Below, piece by piece: positions 33,498-45,952 of a stretch of 64,000 nucleotides of DNA (position 1 is the stretch's first letter; the number at the start of each line of letters is the position of its first letter). The position numbers and the translations under genes were made by a program. Source of the stretch: Collybiopsis luxurians FD-317 M1 (lineage: Eukaryota > Basidiomycota > Agaricomycetes > Agaricales > Omphalotaceae); assembly GCA_000827265.1 (NCBI GenBank), contig KN834751.1, forward strand, positions 1,085,977 to 1,149,976. The letters run 5' to 3'. Under the pieces are notes generated by a model. It had not been told where the DNA came from, did no database searches, and was given only the letters and a program-made list of their open reading frames with translations.

Positions 33498-34755
33498 TCA
33501 AGGGCAGAAAGTCAACGTATAATCGGGAGCGCCGCTGGAAGCGCAAGTCCAGAGAGCAGTACCGCTCGATTCGTCGTAGGCGTAGACGTACGAGTCGGGG
33601 CAGGCGTTCTCTGATATACGAGAAAAAATGGTCAACGATGATTGTTTTGGGAATAATGGAGGTAATGAACGTACTGAAGAAATCGTAGTCGGTGACACCG
33701 GATGGAGGGCAGGTGGCAGCTGCAGATACGTAATGCGTTCAGTTTTGCTCATACACTAAAAGAAAATCTCCACTGCCTACCTGTGCTGTGTGAGCCAGTG
33801 CAGCAGTTGGGTGAGTCAGCTACAGGAGAACGGAGCGTGTTAGTCCTGTCTGAGGAAGTGGAGGGCAGGAAATGAACGAGCCTTGATTTCCGTCGAGGTT
33901 GGCATTACAAGCGCTGTTGCAACCAACGACTGCTCCGGAAGAGTCTGTCACTTGGAGTTCAGATGGACCTAGATGAAAGTAGAAATACTATCAGCAAAAA
34001 ATTCGCCTCGTTCGTTAGTAACGTACAGTCCGAGTTCAAGTTTGCGGGGCAGGACGCAGTGCTGCAAGAGGTGTCGCTAACGGTAACTTCTATGGGGATA
34101 TTGAAGCCGTCTACTACAGAAACGTCGTAGTAATCAAGGTCTTGGTCGCCGGAAAGAGTCCACTCCGCAACAGTTGCAGGTGGAACCCCCTGTTCACGGA
34201 CGGCAGAAATTAGTTCAGGAACCATGGGAAGTATGAATAAGTACGCGAAAGCAACACGTACAGTACCAGTTGACGCGTCGCAAACAAGGCCACCGTTGCA
34301 ACCACCGGTCGCACAGGAAGTAGGTCCTTGGACCGTGCTAAAGTCACATTCCGTACGGCCCCAAATTCTACCAGAATTCCAGTTATCAGGGACTGTGAAG
34401 GTCACCGTCGCACCGGCGGCTTGTTCCCATCTGCAGATTGAAATCTGCGCGTGAGCAATCATTTAGCTTCATGAGGTATTATCGACCCACCCGTTAGCCT
34501 GGTCGGGGACAGCGGTACCGACTTGGAGGTTAGTGAACAGCTGAAGAAATCGTCAGGCTCCGATCAATGGAATAATTCGTGGACAAGAAACATACTCCAG
34601 GCCTAGAAAATTACGGCTTTTCAGGACCAATGAGGATAATGGAAGAATCAGGCATACCAGACAGTATAAGCGCAGTTGTTCTTGACCGTGAAAGTTCGGT
34701 CAGCGGCAGCTCCAGAAGCAAGAGCAAGGGAAACAAAAGAGAAAACTCCGATCAT
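33498..34755 (-). CDS. Thaumatin-like protein (PR-5 family), copy B
   Basis: A secreted thaumatin-fold protein. The signal peptide is MIGVFSFVSLALASGAAA, with the mature start near DRTFTVKNNC. The order along the protein is YTVWPGLFTNLQVGTAVPDQ, GWEQAAGATVTFTVPDNW, SGRIWGRTECDFSTVQGP, GGCNGGLVCD, GVPPATVAEWTL, LDYYDVSVVDGFNIP, SCPANL, DSPNCCTGSHSTA, TCPPSGVTDYDFF, and NACPDSYVYAYDESSG to the terminal DYTLTFCP. The acidic-cleft Arg, Glu and Asp residues and the many paired cysteines are retained. Eight or so small introns split the gene. The donor after CAA G appears to be GC rather than GT (AAGGCTCGTT, near 33870), supported by phase with copy A, which has GT there. Fungal members are linked to wall remodelling and beta-glucan binding or hydrolysis; the activity here is unknown. 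Confidence 0.88.
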
Positions 34756-34867
34756 AGCTGGTCAATGAGAAAGCGGGAAAAGGGTACACTGAATACGTTG
34801 ACGAAAAGACCCGGAATGAGAACGTCGACAGAATGCGATGGGGATTCCAAAGACCCATTAACGCAGT

Positions 34868-34878
34868 CTTTTATACCC
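34868..34878 (-). promoter_or_regulatory. TATA box of thaumatin-like copy B
   Basis: The minus strand reads GGGTATAAAAG about 115 bp upstream of the start codon, inside conserved flanking sequence shared with copy A. Confidence 0.7.
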
Positions 34879-35643
34879 TTCGGAATCCAAGGCTCTACCT
34901 TCCTCATTTCGCATATTTTGCAAATCATAGTCAAATGGAGCGTTCTAACAATGGTATACGAGTGGTTGTGGAGTGAGGCGCACTGCAGAATAAATTGCAT
35001 CCAGCATTCATGTGGTGCAGTGAGAATGCATGACTACGGTAACGAATGACTGTGCAGAGAGCGTACATACGTACATCAGTCTGCTCTTCGGGCTGCGGAT
35101 TGTCTAGCGGCAGAGAAAGAGATGAGTAGGACTACCCGATGTAGAATTATACCTAGTGATTTCAGATGACTATGATTCCATCGCCGAGGTATTTAATTTT
35201 GTGGACCGTCGGCTTCGTCGAGTGATCTTGATGTGTGGAAAGCTCCTCATCCTCGTGTCGTTGAACAAAATCGTGGTTGTTCAACAAAAAATTGGAATAT
35301 GAGTTCTGATACTCGTCTCCACTTCAGTATGTATTTTTGGTCGTATGTTCGACCACAGGTTCTCGGAAAGATACTGCGGGGGTGCCGAGCGATTCCTGTA
35401 CGCAATTTACGAGAGTAAGATGAGAAGAATGGATAGAGTGCGAGGCCGACAGGCGGGCCGCGATTTCCCAAATCGCCGCCAACAAGCCGAAGGTCGTAAT
35501 ACCCCGGGCCTGATGCGTATTCCCAGTCCACAGGATAGTCACTATACAGGATCAATTTTCAAATGGAACAGCATTACAGCAACCTTTCGATGGTCATCCA
35601 AGACCCAAGAAATACACCAAAATTACAAACCGTACTAGGAGTA

Positions 35644-37271
35644 CTAAGCGAACGACATAAGCACGGGAATTCCTCGACCCCCAGGCATACTACTACCCAT
35701 CATCTTCTGCATCTCCGCCATCTTCCACTGCGAGCTATTCTTGATCCCTTCTTTGGTCGATAGAAATGGAGGGTACTCCTTCAACTCCCCACGAGCCTTG
35801 CAGATTGCGTGCAACTTGCGTCCGTATAGAAAGGCCTTGCCGATATCTTGTAGGAAGATGTATATATTCACCAACTGGTGTACGGTTCTCTTATACTCGC
35901 TCGTGCTCTCAAGCTGTTCCTCCTCAAGCTCTCGTAGCCTTTCCAGTGCAGGGGCAACCCAAGCATCTTTTGGCACGCCGGGCTTTGGTTTTTCAAAAGG
36001 CGGAGTGAGAGCGATGATCTGGCTCTTGAATCTAAAGCGTCGTTCATCGGAGATCTTCGACAATTTTGGGTCACGACAGGAAGGACTGCAATTGCATGAG
36101 GTGATACCGTACGAAGCGAGTGCGACAGCGCGTTCGGCGGCACTAGCAAGAGTATCGCAGTACGGAATGCTTATCTCGGTTCCGGGTGGAATATCGCGTA
36201 CAGCGCGGACTCGCATGGAGAAGCTCTCAGGGATCCACCGGTAGATAGCATTAGGACAGCAGCTATGGGCAGAGGAGATAAAAATCCGAAAACGTTGAAG
36301 ATCAACTCTTACTCTTACCTGTGGTTGATGCGAGAAGAGTCTTTGCAAGTGGCGCTGTACAAGCCGACTGCACCAGTCGTATCTGAACGGATGACATATG
36401 GTCAGAAATTGGCGTAGAAAAGGATTGCAACGCAAGGAAAATCACCTTTGTCCCTCAATTCACCGGCTGCCAGACCGTTAGTCCGAATACGGCTGTCGTA
36501 GCTAGTCACTTTGGAAGGTGTATACTCATAGAACGTGCTTACCCGGCGATTTCAGAATTGTCATCGTGTTCATGGCTATTGTATAATTCCATGAAAGCCT
36601 TTTGATTCTCTTCCGGCATTCTATCAAACGCGACCTTCATGTTCTCCGCCCACTCCTGCCGCAGAAGTTGCATCTGTTTCTCACGCGTCAACGACATGAA
36701 GGTCTTTACGTCTCCCTTGAATCCCGCTATAGTTATCGGAACTACGAGCAATGGCCTCTCATCGAGAATAACATCGCCGCCTCTGATGAGACGTGTAGCA
36801 AACATTCCCAATCCTTTCGTTCCGGCTGGACTGATACGATAAGGTGGGGATCCTCCAGTAGGAGGTACGGGTATTTTGGGAAAACCTGGAGTGCTGTAGA
36901 TCTGGCGTTTAACGTGCCCAGATACGAAGCATTCGGTCCACCCGCCAGGATATTCCGCGAGCTTGGAACCGACTGGGACAGGAGGAACCTTCGTGTAAAC
37001 ATACTCGCTTGCTTCATAATCCATTTTCGCTTGAGGCTTGACAGAAATTTCAGGCGAATCGCCTTGGACAGATTGAGAGCCATCAGTAAGTCCTACGAGC
37101 AAAAGAAAAAAAGTTCAGCTTCTAGTGGGTGGTAAGATGTAGATACTTGCCCTGAGCTTCTGAGGCGACACTAGAACTAGGTTTTACGTGTGTTGGCTTT
37201 GGAGTATCGACAGTGGCACTCTCGTTGAATTTTTGTTTAGCTTTAGAAGTGTTGAGAAAGCCACGTTTCAT
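35644..37271 (-). CDS. SET-domain protein (SMYD-like arrangement)
   Basis: A putative protein lysine methyltransferase. The start is MKRGFLNTSKAKQKFNESA. The SET N-part is YRISPAGTKGLGMFATRLIR followed by DVILDERPLLVV. A helical insert comes next, then TNGLAAGELRD, TTGAVGLYSATCKDSSRINH and SCCPNAIYRW, so the catalytic NHSCxPN motif is rebuilt exactly across an intron. PGTEISIPYCDTL and the post-SET cysteines SCNCSPSC follow. A C-terminal helical region (LERLRELEEEQLESTSEYKR, YIFLQDIGKAFLYGRKLHAI) resembles the tail of fungal SET proteins of this type. The first intron uses a GC donor: CAGG then GCAAGT (exon end 37151, next exon from 37092). The alternative GT donor would create an immediate stop. 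The substrate is unknown. Confidence 0.85.
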
Positions 37272-38513
37272 GGTTGTAGATACTGGTGGTTGAAAGGAAA
37301 CAAAGGATTTCTTTGTTTGCCTGCTTCGTGGAGTCGTACATAATATTTGTGTGTGGGTCCATCAGCCAAATTGGGAATCATACGTGACGATTGAGGATCC
37401 CATCTTTTTTTTTTTTTCTAAACTACAGCGATTTGAGTCATAAAAAGGCTTGGAGTGCCATATTTTATCTGAATAATGTGTGACAAAATGCTTCTATGTA
37501 GTCTAATCTTTTGTTGAACACAGTAACTCTGACTTACGCTCCAGAGAAACTGAAGAGTGACATCAATGCGTTACCTGAGACCAGCCTAGATAGTACAATA
37601 CAGACTTACATCTCTTCCTTTACTTCTACTCTTTATCTGTTCTTTACAATTTACTCAAGTCGCAGTTGCATTACTGGCGATTACTTACTATCAGCTTTGG
37701 TACTGCTACTAGCTGCATATATGCGCAGTGTATTTGCTGGTCTGACGTATTAAAACGTTAGGACGAATCCACTCCAAGTGGACAAGAACTTAATGTCGCA
37801 TTACTAGGCTTCATCCTTCCTGCAAATGTTACTATCGCGTATGCACGAACTAAATGGACGCCGATAGCGGCTCCGTATAAGCGCCCAAGTTCATCTCAAC
37901 CACAACCACGTCGTTCACGTCTGTCAATGTCGCAAACATCTTTAGCCACGTCTTATCAATTCTCAATATAGGTGCTGGAATTGATTAAAACCTATAGATT
38001 TGACGGTAAATCCCGATTCGTTCAAGAAACTCACGTACACGCTTTCGAATGCAGCTGCAGCCATTGATATTTCGTTCAAAAGAGCAGCGAATTACTTTCC
38101 AAAAAAAATCCAGCTTCTATTTTCTTTCACATCGATAGGAACGTACGCGTTTTCCATGCCTTTCACCAATGCAAGACTAACCCTTTGCCCTTTGCCTATG
38201 TTATCCCCGTTATTCAATCCTTCTCGTCCCTTTTGCTTCGTTGAATGTACCATCCTGATCAGATCACTGTTGACAATTTCTACCGATCAGAGGTGTTTAT
38301 GATGAACATTGATATTTCATTATCAACGGATACTGCCAGACTCAAATGTCTCTGAGACGTTACCAATGTGACTGGCTCAGTGATGCGCCTACTATTGAGT
38401 TAACTGGGGGTGAGCTTTCGACTTTGTTTTTTGTTTATAGATGTGACAAGATTGCACCAGGGAGTCAACCTTATCATCAAGGAGGGAGGCAGATACCATC
38501 AACGGTGACAACC

Positions 38514-38580
38514 CGCGATGGATCGATGAAGGAATGCGTTTGTCTGCCGCTCTGGGTAAGATCGCTCGAAACGAGGCGCG
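38514..38580 (+). repeat. Local direct repeat, copy 1
   Basis: Contains GGATCGATGAAGGAATGCGT and GTTTGTCTGCC, then TCGAAACGAGG. The same order recurs 130 bp downstream. Confidence 0.65.
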
Positions 38581-38643
38581 TGGTTTTTAATATATGTTAA
38601 GCTCGTATCCCCGCTGGTGTGAAGGAGTACGCTATAGCTAGCT

Positions 38644-38700
38644 CGCGTTGGATCGATGAGGAAACGCGTTTGTCTGCCTCTCGAGTCATCGAAACGAGGT
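38644..38700 (+). repeat. Local direct repeat, copy 2
   Basis: Contains GGATCGATGAGGAAACGCGT and GTTTGTCTGCC, then TCGAAACGAGG, matching 38514-38580 with small indels. Confidence 0.65.
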
Positions 38701-40747
38701 GTTTGGATTCTGATTCTTGGACCAAATAGATCGTGCACCCGCTGTCACCGTGGATTGTTCGAAGATTTTTTGGCGAACGGTTCAATCGACAACATCTCTT
38801 TCCGCCGATTCGAAAATTCACGCTCCTCCTGGGGATCAAATATCTCACGAATTTTCACGTCCGTTCAGTCCTGCTAAAATTGGCCTCCAAAAAAGAAAGT
38901 GATCCAGGTCGATTTACACCCCGCTTGGGAAACGGTTACACGGGTAGCGGCAAGCACAGTTGGATCATCTTCTGCTCGACGCCCCAGCGCTCATGGCACT
39001 GCTGTACTCAGGCGAGTACGGCTATACCTGTCTCGTACCCCATTGACATTGTTATCGACAGGTACCAACGAAGTCGGAACTATACCGTACTATTGTGTAT
39101 CGTACTCGTTCCGGGTTCCGACGGTTCCGACTGGCGACTTGTTTTCAGTATAGTTGGTCTAGATGATAGGCCAGCAGGCTAGTGCTGAAGGCGATGCAAA
39201 GCACATTCATACTCACGCTTTCTCCAAATTTCGGACTCGCTCAACCCCAGAGATGAGACACCACCGCAGCAAGTCTCTTCGCTTACAGTTCCGTTATCAT
39301 CGTGACAATTCAAAATCTGATGCTTGCAACTCGGGACGAGGAAGCAAGAAGCTTTCAAAGTTTCACTCTTGATTTCATTCCGGTCATATTGTCAATTTAT
39401 TCGGAATTGATTTCCAGCTGCCATCCCCGCATGCTTCTTCAGCCCCATTTCTTCCCAGGTACCAGGGGCGAATCGAGCAAATATGGTTGGTCGCGTCCGT
39501 ATGAGTAACGCGGACGGTCACTGGGGCAATTATTAATAGTCAGACCCCTTCCCCGGTGCAGAGGCATTGGTGGTGACAATTGGGCAGCAAAGAAAGAATT
39601 GCTCCATTTCTGAACGACAGATGATTGACGGATGGACGAATGGTACTCAGAAGTTTGAGTGGATGATTGGGTTAATTTTACGGCGGATCCAGGTCTGGCT
39701 TAGAATCGGCAACTTGTGCAGACCCCGCAAGTGACTTGATTCGGGCGGATGCCAGTATGGACGTTCCTCGCCGACGCTGCGAGTCATGCCCGGATGTTTT
39801 GAAGCCGGACAACTCTCGATGCGTCGCGACGTACCGCCCCAATGCCATAATCGGGCACAAATTTCCATGCTTAAGCTACTACTGCAAGTATCGGATCGTT
39901 CACCAGCCCGCTCATCCAAGCCCGCACTAACCGGGACGTAGTTCAGACTTTCCGAAAGGAATCCAGAACGTTTCGTACTCTGAAAACCTTTGCTCTATGG
40001 ACCTACACTTGCGTCTTCCAGTCTTTGCATCCCGAAAGTCGGGACTTTGGTTCCGCCCGTCGGTCGACTGTCTTCCCCACAATCGGGCCCGCATGGTCCG
40101 CCCGCAGTGTCCCAGTCTCCCCAGTTCCTCCGCAATCGAGTCAGTACTTGCGGTCTCGTTTAACGGTCGACAACCTGGAAGAATGTAGTCCTGTGCATTA
40201 CATACCTGAGAAGAGCGTATGAAGAAGAAGCGGGAAAAGCGGGAAAGGTACAGATGGACCAGAATGGACCAGAATGGACCCCGGATGATCCCTGTCAGTC
40301 TCAAGTTGGGATTGAATGCCGCGGGTTCGCACTCCAGGTGACATGTCAATTTGAATATACCTCGCCATACGGTCGATTTTTCTTGAATCGATTCTCCACC
40401 GATCGTTGTAAACGGAAGGAAATGGTAGGAAGACGAATTTCAGTCAGGGCGACCCATGAAGAGCAGGGGAGGATAAGCTATGTGCCAATGGGGTGCGGAG
40501 GTGCGGGGGAGAAAGCTCTTACGAGATGGAGAACTGAAGGAAATAGCGTGGTTGATGGGAACAGTTTTGAAATTGAATAGGAACGCCATACGATCTTTTT
40601 TTTTTTGGCGAGATCCGGTAACAAGATTGAGTAAGGCTCCTGTTATGGGGGGTGTTTCGCCCAGAGTACAAAAAGGCCTCCCTTGGCCTACTCGTTTATT
40701 CCTCGAGTGCTTCCTTTCCCACCCGAAACCTCCTCGAGTCTACCAGG

Positions 40748-42551
40748 ATGCCAGGCGGCGGTGTTACCCTTCATGCTACGACCGACGTTAACCGCGTCGA
40801 AGCGCCTGTCACAGTAAAGGCCTACCTTATGTGCGCCTTCGCCGCGTAAGTCGTTACTCTTTCGCGTTCCTCGCTCCCTTTTAATGTATCTTCCAGTTTC
40901 GGTGGTATCTTCTTCGGTTACGATTCTGGATACATCAACGGTGTCACTGGTTCTTCAATCTTCATCAAGTCCATTGAAGGAGCTATTGCTACAGAGCTCT
41001 CCGGTCCTCACAACTCCCTCATCACTTCCATTCTATCGGCCGGAACGTTCTTCGGTGCTCTCATCGCTGGAGACTCCTCTGAATGGATTGGTATGTCTGC
41101 TTGTTTTGTTTCCTTTCGTGTTGTTCACCTCATTCTTGTCTAGGTCGTCGTCCGACCATTATTCTTGGTTGCTTCATCTATGCCATTGGGGTCATCCTCC
41201 AGGTCGCTCACAAATCCGGTCTCGGTCTCATCGTTTCCGGTCGTTTAATTGCTGGTTTCGGTGTTGGTTTCGTCTCTGCCATCATCGTCTTGTACATGTC
41301 CGAAATTGCTCCTCGTAAAGTCCGAGGTGCTCTTGTTTCCGGTTACCAATTTTGTATCACTATCGGTATCCTCCTCGCATCATGCGTCGACTTTGCTACC
41401 GAAAAGCGCAATGACACGGGTTCCTATCGTATTCCCATAGCAATCCAATTTGCCTGGGCTATCATCTTGGCCGTTGGTCTCTTCCTTCTTCCCGAATCTC
41501 CTCGTTATTTCGTCAAGAAGGGCAAAATCGACCAGGCTAGGCACACTCTTTGTCGTCTCCGTGGTCAGCCCGCAGACTCAGAATATATTGAATCTGAGCT
41601 CGCAGAAATCGTCGCCAACCACGAATATGAGAAGAGAATCATTCCCGACAGTGGATACTGGGGCTCGTGGTACCAGTGTTTCACTGGCGGTCTGTGGACT
41701 TCAAACTCCAACCTTCGCAAGACCATCCTTGGAACTTCCCTCCAGATGATGCAGCAATGGACAGGTGTTAACTTTATCTTTTACTACTCCACCCCCTTCC
41801 TCCAGTCCACTGGTGCTATCTCCAATGCTTTCCTCACGTCGTTAATCTTCACCATCATCAATGTCGTTTCCACTCCTATCTCGTTCTGGACCATGGAACG
41901 TGTCGGTCGTCGACCCTTGCTGATTTGGGGTGCGTTTGGCATGTTTATTTGCCAGATCATTGTTGGCGCCGTTGGCGACACCGTTGGTTTCAACAGTACG
42001 TATTCTTTTTCTTCCTCATACCTCTAGTTTTACTCATCTCGCTTCCAGAGACACATAACGGTATTGCTGACAACATCGCCGCTGTCAACGCACAAGTGGC
42101 GTTTATCGCCATCTACATCTTCTTCTTTGCCTCAACTTGGGGCCCTGCTGCTTGGGTCTGCATTGGTGAAATTTTCCCAATCCCCATCCGTGCTCGTGGT
42201 GTCGCTCTCTCCACCGCCTCCAACTGGCTCTGGAACACCATCATCGCTGTCATTACGCCCTACATGGTTAAGCCTGACGAGGGTAACCTCCGCTCCAACG
42301 TCTTCTGGGTCTGGGGTAGTCTTTGCGGCTGCTGCTTCATCTATGCCTACCTGCTTGTTCCCGAGACCAAGGGTCTTACTTTAGAACAAGTAGATCAGAT
42401 GATGGCCGAGACAACACCGAGGACAAGTGCAGCTTGGAGACCCACAAAAACCTTTGTGGGTATGGCCGAGAACGAGGGAAAGATGGTCATCAACGATGGA
42501 AAGGTGGTCATCGACGCAGACCACATTGATAACAAGGAAGACATGGCATAA
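40748..42551 (+). CDS. MFS sugar (hexose-type) transporter
   Basis: A plasma-membrane sugar:proton symporter or facilitator of the major facilitator superfamily. Four exons (40748-40845, 40897-41090, 41144-41995, 42049-42551) give 548 residues, with all joins in phase. Signatures in order are FGGIFFGYDSGYINGV (TM1), GRRPTIILGC (loop 2-3), IVSGRLIAGFGVGFVSA, VPLY-type LYMSEIAPRKVRGALVSGYQ, LPESPRYFVKKGK (end of TM6), QMMQQWTGVNFIFYYSTPF (TM7 substrate region), MERVGRRPLLIWGA, and WVCIGEIFPIPIRARGVALS with the C-terminal VPETKGLTLEQVDQMM. Twelve membrane helices are implied. The cytosolic tail is short, so this is a transporter rather than an Rgt2/Snf3-type sensor. The exact sugar cannot be read from sequence. 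Confidence 0.92.
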
Positions 42552-43661
42552 GTAAACCTGGTATTACTTTGACCAATGCTCTTTTTTCTTTTCATATCCA
42601 TATCCATATCCTACTTGCGATGCATTAGCTATCTTGCTCATATTTCTGGTATTTTACGATACTTCGGGCTTGTTATGATTTTCACGGTGCTTTCGAGGCT
42701 CTCAATGAAACAAAACTTTTCCTGCTACGATGATTGAATCCATCTGCGAGTCCATAGTCGTCGGTAATCTTTTGAGTGAGCTATCTTCGCATGTATGTTA
42801 TCAATCAACCATCCACCCTAATAAGCTTACCCAGTGTCGATGTCATATCTATGTATGCTTCCATCTATCAGAAACCGAAGTTTATCCATTCGAAACGCCG
42901 ATTCAACTCACCCGATCATTCTTCTTAAGTCTGCGCATTCATCTTACTTTGAGTGCTCATTAAGACCGTGCTGCAGACAGTTGGCATCTCATTTAGAATC
43001 CCAAGTTCTTTGATCTCCGACGGGCGTTTTGAACGTTTGAGCTATCCATTGCTTCTATTGGTGAAGCGGTCAATAAGCTATAGTCAGCTGGAGACCCTTG
43101 AATTGCCCTTTTTTGAATGCTGCTTAGTTTCACGGCGGTCTACTGCCGCCGTCTATTAGTTGTAAATAGCTCTAGCTTTATGGTCCGTAAGATGCTTTAA
43201 TCGATCTGTTCATGATACTATATCAGTGCGCCGACTGCACCATACACCAATCAATAGTTTAGACCGGACAGTGCCGCGGTATTCTTCCGCCGCTAGTTTC
43301 ACGGGAAGATTGTTATCTACAACGAGGAAAGTATGAGAGCGGGCAGCGAGAGAACAACTCTCAGACGCTAGGAACAAGAATATGAATCGGACGGTTGTGA
43401 GGCAGTTGTGAGGTAATTGCGGAAGGCCAACTTAAGGATACATCCTTACAGGGGTTATGAAGAACCATGAATCTTGACTAAGCAGTGGCAAGATGAGTTG
43501 AGTTAACGCGTCCTAACAGCTGGCGCCCCCAACGAAACTAAACGTAAAATGGTAAGGTACAACCCTCAACACGGGTAAAAAAAAAATACAAAAAAAAATA
43601 CAAATTGACTGCCGAGTTTTCTCCTGCGTATCGAGTACAAAACTATGGGTATAGAAACGCG
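42552..43661. other. Intergenic, nothing recognised
   Basis: A convergent 3' region between the sugar transporter and the SDR gene. It has only short ORFs and A-rich runs near 43580. Confidence 0.5.
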
Positions 43662-45364
43662 CTAGCGTCGAGTCTTACCTAGGTAAACCCACGCAGTACG
43701 TGCCACACCCAGCACGATAGCAGATACAAGGACTGGTTTTCCAATGACTGCAAAGACGTCTTCAATTATTTTTGACGCGTACGCCAAGCCCACGAGACGT
43801 CTGCAGAAAAGAGAGAGCGGAAGATAGTCAGACAAGAATGTTCAAACTCAACCGTATAACAAAGGTAAACTGACCTGAAATTCTCATTCGCCCTTTCGTC
43901 CAATTTCTTATAAACCCCTAACCTGAATCCTTCCCTCGGTACTTCGTACACCGGCCCATCGTCCAAGAGGAGATATGCGCTCCCGCTGCTGCTCACCTTT
44001 TTACCGCCAGATTGGACGTCCAAGTCGGAACGCGTGGCAGCGTATAAGATCGTAGCTGCGATCCTTGACACGGGAGTAAATAGCACCCCAGCAGCAGCAA
44101 GACGATAAAGAGCAGGGAGGATATTTCGTATTATCGCCGTTTCTGTGGAGACGCAGAGTCAGGAGCTCATTGCTTGGCTAGGGGAGACAGATTTGGGAGA
44201 GGGAAGAAATGGATACGGACCAGCGAAAAATGGTGAAATAACAGCTACCCGAACCCCTTTCGCGGAAAGTGCGGGCTCTAAGGAACGAGCAAGACCAAGG
44301 ACTGCGTGTTTGGTTGCCGCATAAACAGGGATGAGAGGGTTACCTATCCATGACGCTGTTGCGACATAACATTAGAAATAGGCAATGCAAGCGCAACGAA
44401 ACAAACTAACCGACGGACCCTAGAACAACAATTGCCTTGAGAGACTTTGGATCTTCACGGCCAACAAGCAAATAGTGTTGAGCAAGCTGGAAAGCTATAG
44501 TAATGGTGAGACGGGGTTCCAGAGGAAATGACGACAACTCGGCTGATGGAAAATAATCTGGAAAAACGGTAGAACGGAATACAGAGCCGGGGATGTACGA
44601 ACAAAAACCAGCGACACCCAAAGGAGATCATGAATTAGCAATAACGCAAGCGCGACTCACTGTATATGACCCCCACCACGTTAACCTGCACCGCGAGCAT
44701 ATTCGGCGGTTCAGGTTTTTTGGTCGTGGCATTCAGCTTGACTTTGTTGAATTCGAAAAGTTCCCCAACGCCAGCGTTAGCTACCTGTCGACATATTTTG
44801 AAACGTTAGAAGAACCAGAAACAATAAGCTTGGAGGGAAGACACGTACCACGACATCCACACACCCGAACGTCCGTATGGCCAAATCAAACAAGGCGATT
44901 TGATTCTCCCATATAGTAACATCGCATTTTGAACAGATGGCCTGTCTATTGAAATGAAGAGGAGATGAAAGGTTGTTGTCGGACGGTGATAGGGAGAAGT
45001 TTGGCTTACCCTCCAGCTTCTCGGATTTCGCTCACAACCTTTTCTGCACCCGGAACGTCCAAATCTCCAATTACTATATTAGCTCTGCGGTTGAATTTAG
45101 ACTCATTCCAGCTGCCAACTCGAACCCTTCAACTTACCCGGATGAAGCGAAGCGTTTCGCGGTTTCCCGACCGATACCGCTTGCAGCACCTTTTCCGAGC
45201 AAGGTCAGTCCAGATAAGAATTGATGCTCAGCTCCGTGACTATACATACCTGTAATAAGGACCACTTTTCCCTGAATCCTTTCGGCATACTCAAGTAACT
45301 GATCGTCAGAGATCGGGACAAAGCCCCGTTCCGTCTCTTCCTTAGTGGGCGCTGGAACAATCAT
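43662..45364 (-). CDS. Short-chain dehydrogenase/reductase with C-terminal membrane segment
   Basis: An NAD(P)-dependent oxidoreductase of the classical SDR family. The start MIVPAPTKEETERGFVPISD is followed by KVVLITG spliced to GAASGIGRETAKRFASSGA, the TGxxxGxG cofactor motif rebuilt across an intron. The strand VIGDLDV, the region IRTFGCVDVVVANAGVG with the NAG motif, AIVVLGSVAS with the catalytic Ser, and PVYAATKHAVLGLARSLE with the Tyr and Lys follow. The C-terminal part (SGSAYLLLDDGPVYEVPREG, then LVGLAYASKIIEDVFAVIG) ends in a hydrophobic helix (VLVSAIVLGVARTAWVYLG) and basic KTRR, suggesting membrane anchorage. Several introns split the gene. It resembles fungal retinol- or hydroxysteroid-dehydrogenase-like SDRs; the substrate is unknown. 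It is a different subfamily from the two SDRs near 48 and 61 kb. Confidence 0.85.
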
Positions 45365-45952
45365 TGTAGAATTGAAGCAACTAGAGGAGTAGGTTGATGA
45401 GTGGAAGTACGACCACTTGAGTTGTAATAGAAGCTCCTGCAGCCGGTTTGATACCCAGAGCCCGACGACATCTGTGAAAAGACTCTCAGCTATTTCTTTT
45501 TTCGCAGGCGCAATGGGCAGCTGACATACGACATCAAACACAAATCTGATCTTCCCTGGGACGTCGATTGGCGAGGTTCTAAGCTCTAAGCCTGTGTTGA
45601 ATGGAATGGGTTCTTATATGCACCAGAGTCGACGGAAGGTTGGTTCCCCTGCTAGCAGTAAAGGAAACGAATTAGCGCCACTTGCGAGTGAGGTTTAAGA
45701 TAATTTGAGGGGGGATTCCGGCTTCATCTGAACATCATGAGGTACACTGTTGTTCAGAGAAAAGATGCAAGAATTTCTGTCTGGAAAATGCCGGTGGTAA
45801 GGCCGAGACCGTTGACACTGTCACATGGTTCGCGCTTTCGCGTCGCGTCAGTTCGCGTCCAAGAATCACTCGTTGTTTACAGCTTCCTTTCAATGCATTC
45901 AAAATATACCTACATGTTTTATCAAATACTTGTGGTCATTAAAAAAATTGGA

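Larger units (their letters stand above)
33181..35331 (+). repeat. Segmental duplication, copy B (thaumatin-like locus)
   Basis: A direct-orientation duplicate of 26760-28807, covering the 3' flank, gene, TATA box and upstream region, and ending at CTCCACTTCAGTATG. It differs from copy A by many substitutions and small indels in introns and flanks. Confidence 0.85.
37272..40747. other. 3.4-kb region without a recognisable gene
   Basis: Many short ORFs on both strands, none with domains or consistent splice joins. One internal direct repeat of about 60 bp is present (see the separate entries at 38514 and 38644). A decayed element or lineage-specific gene cannot be excluded. Confidence 0.5.

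Noticed and set aside
38000..39500. Possible retrotransposon remnant
   Set aside because: Short frames on both strands were read for reverse transcriptase or integrase motifs; none was seen, and no LTR pair was recognised.
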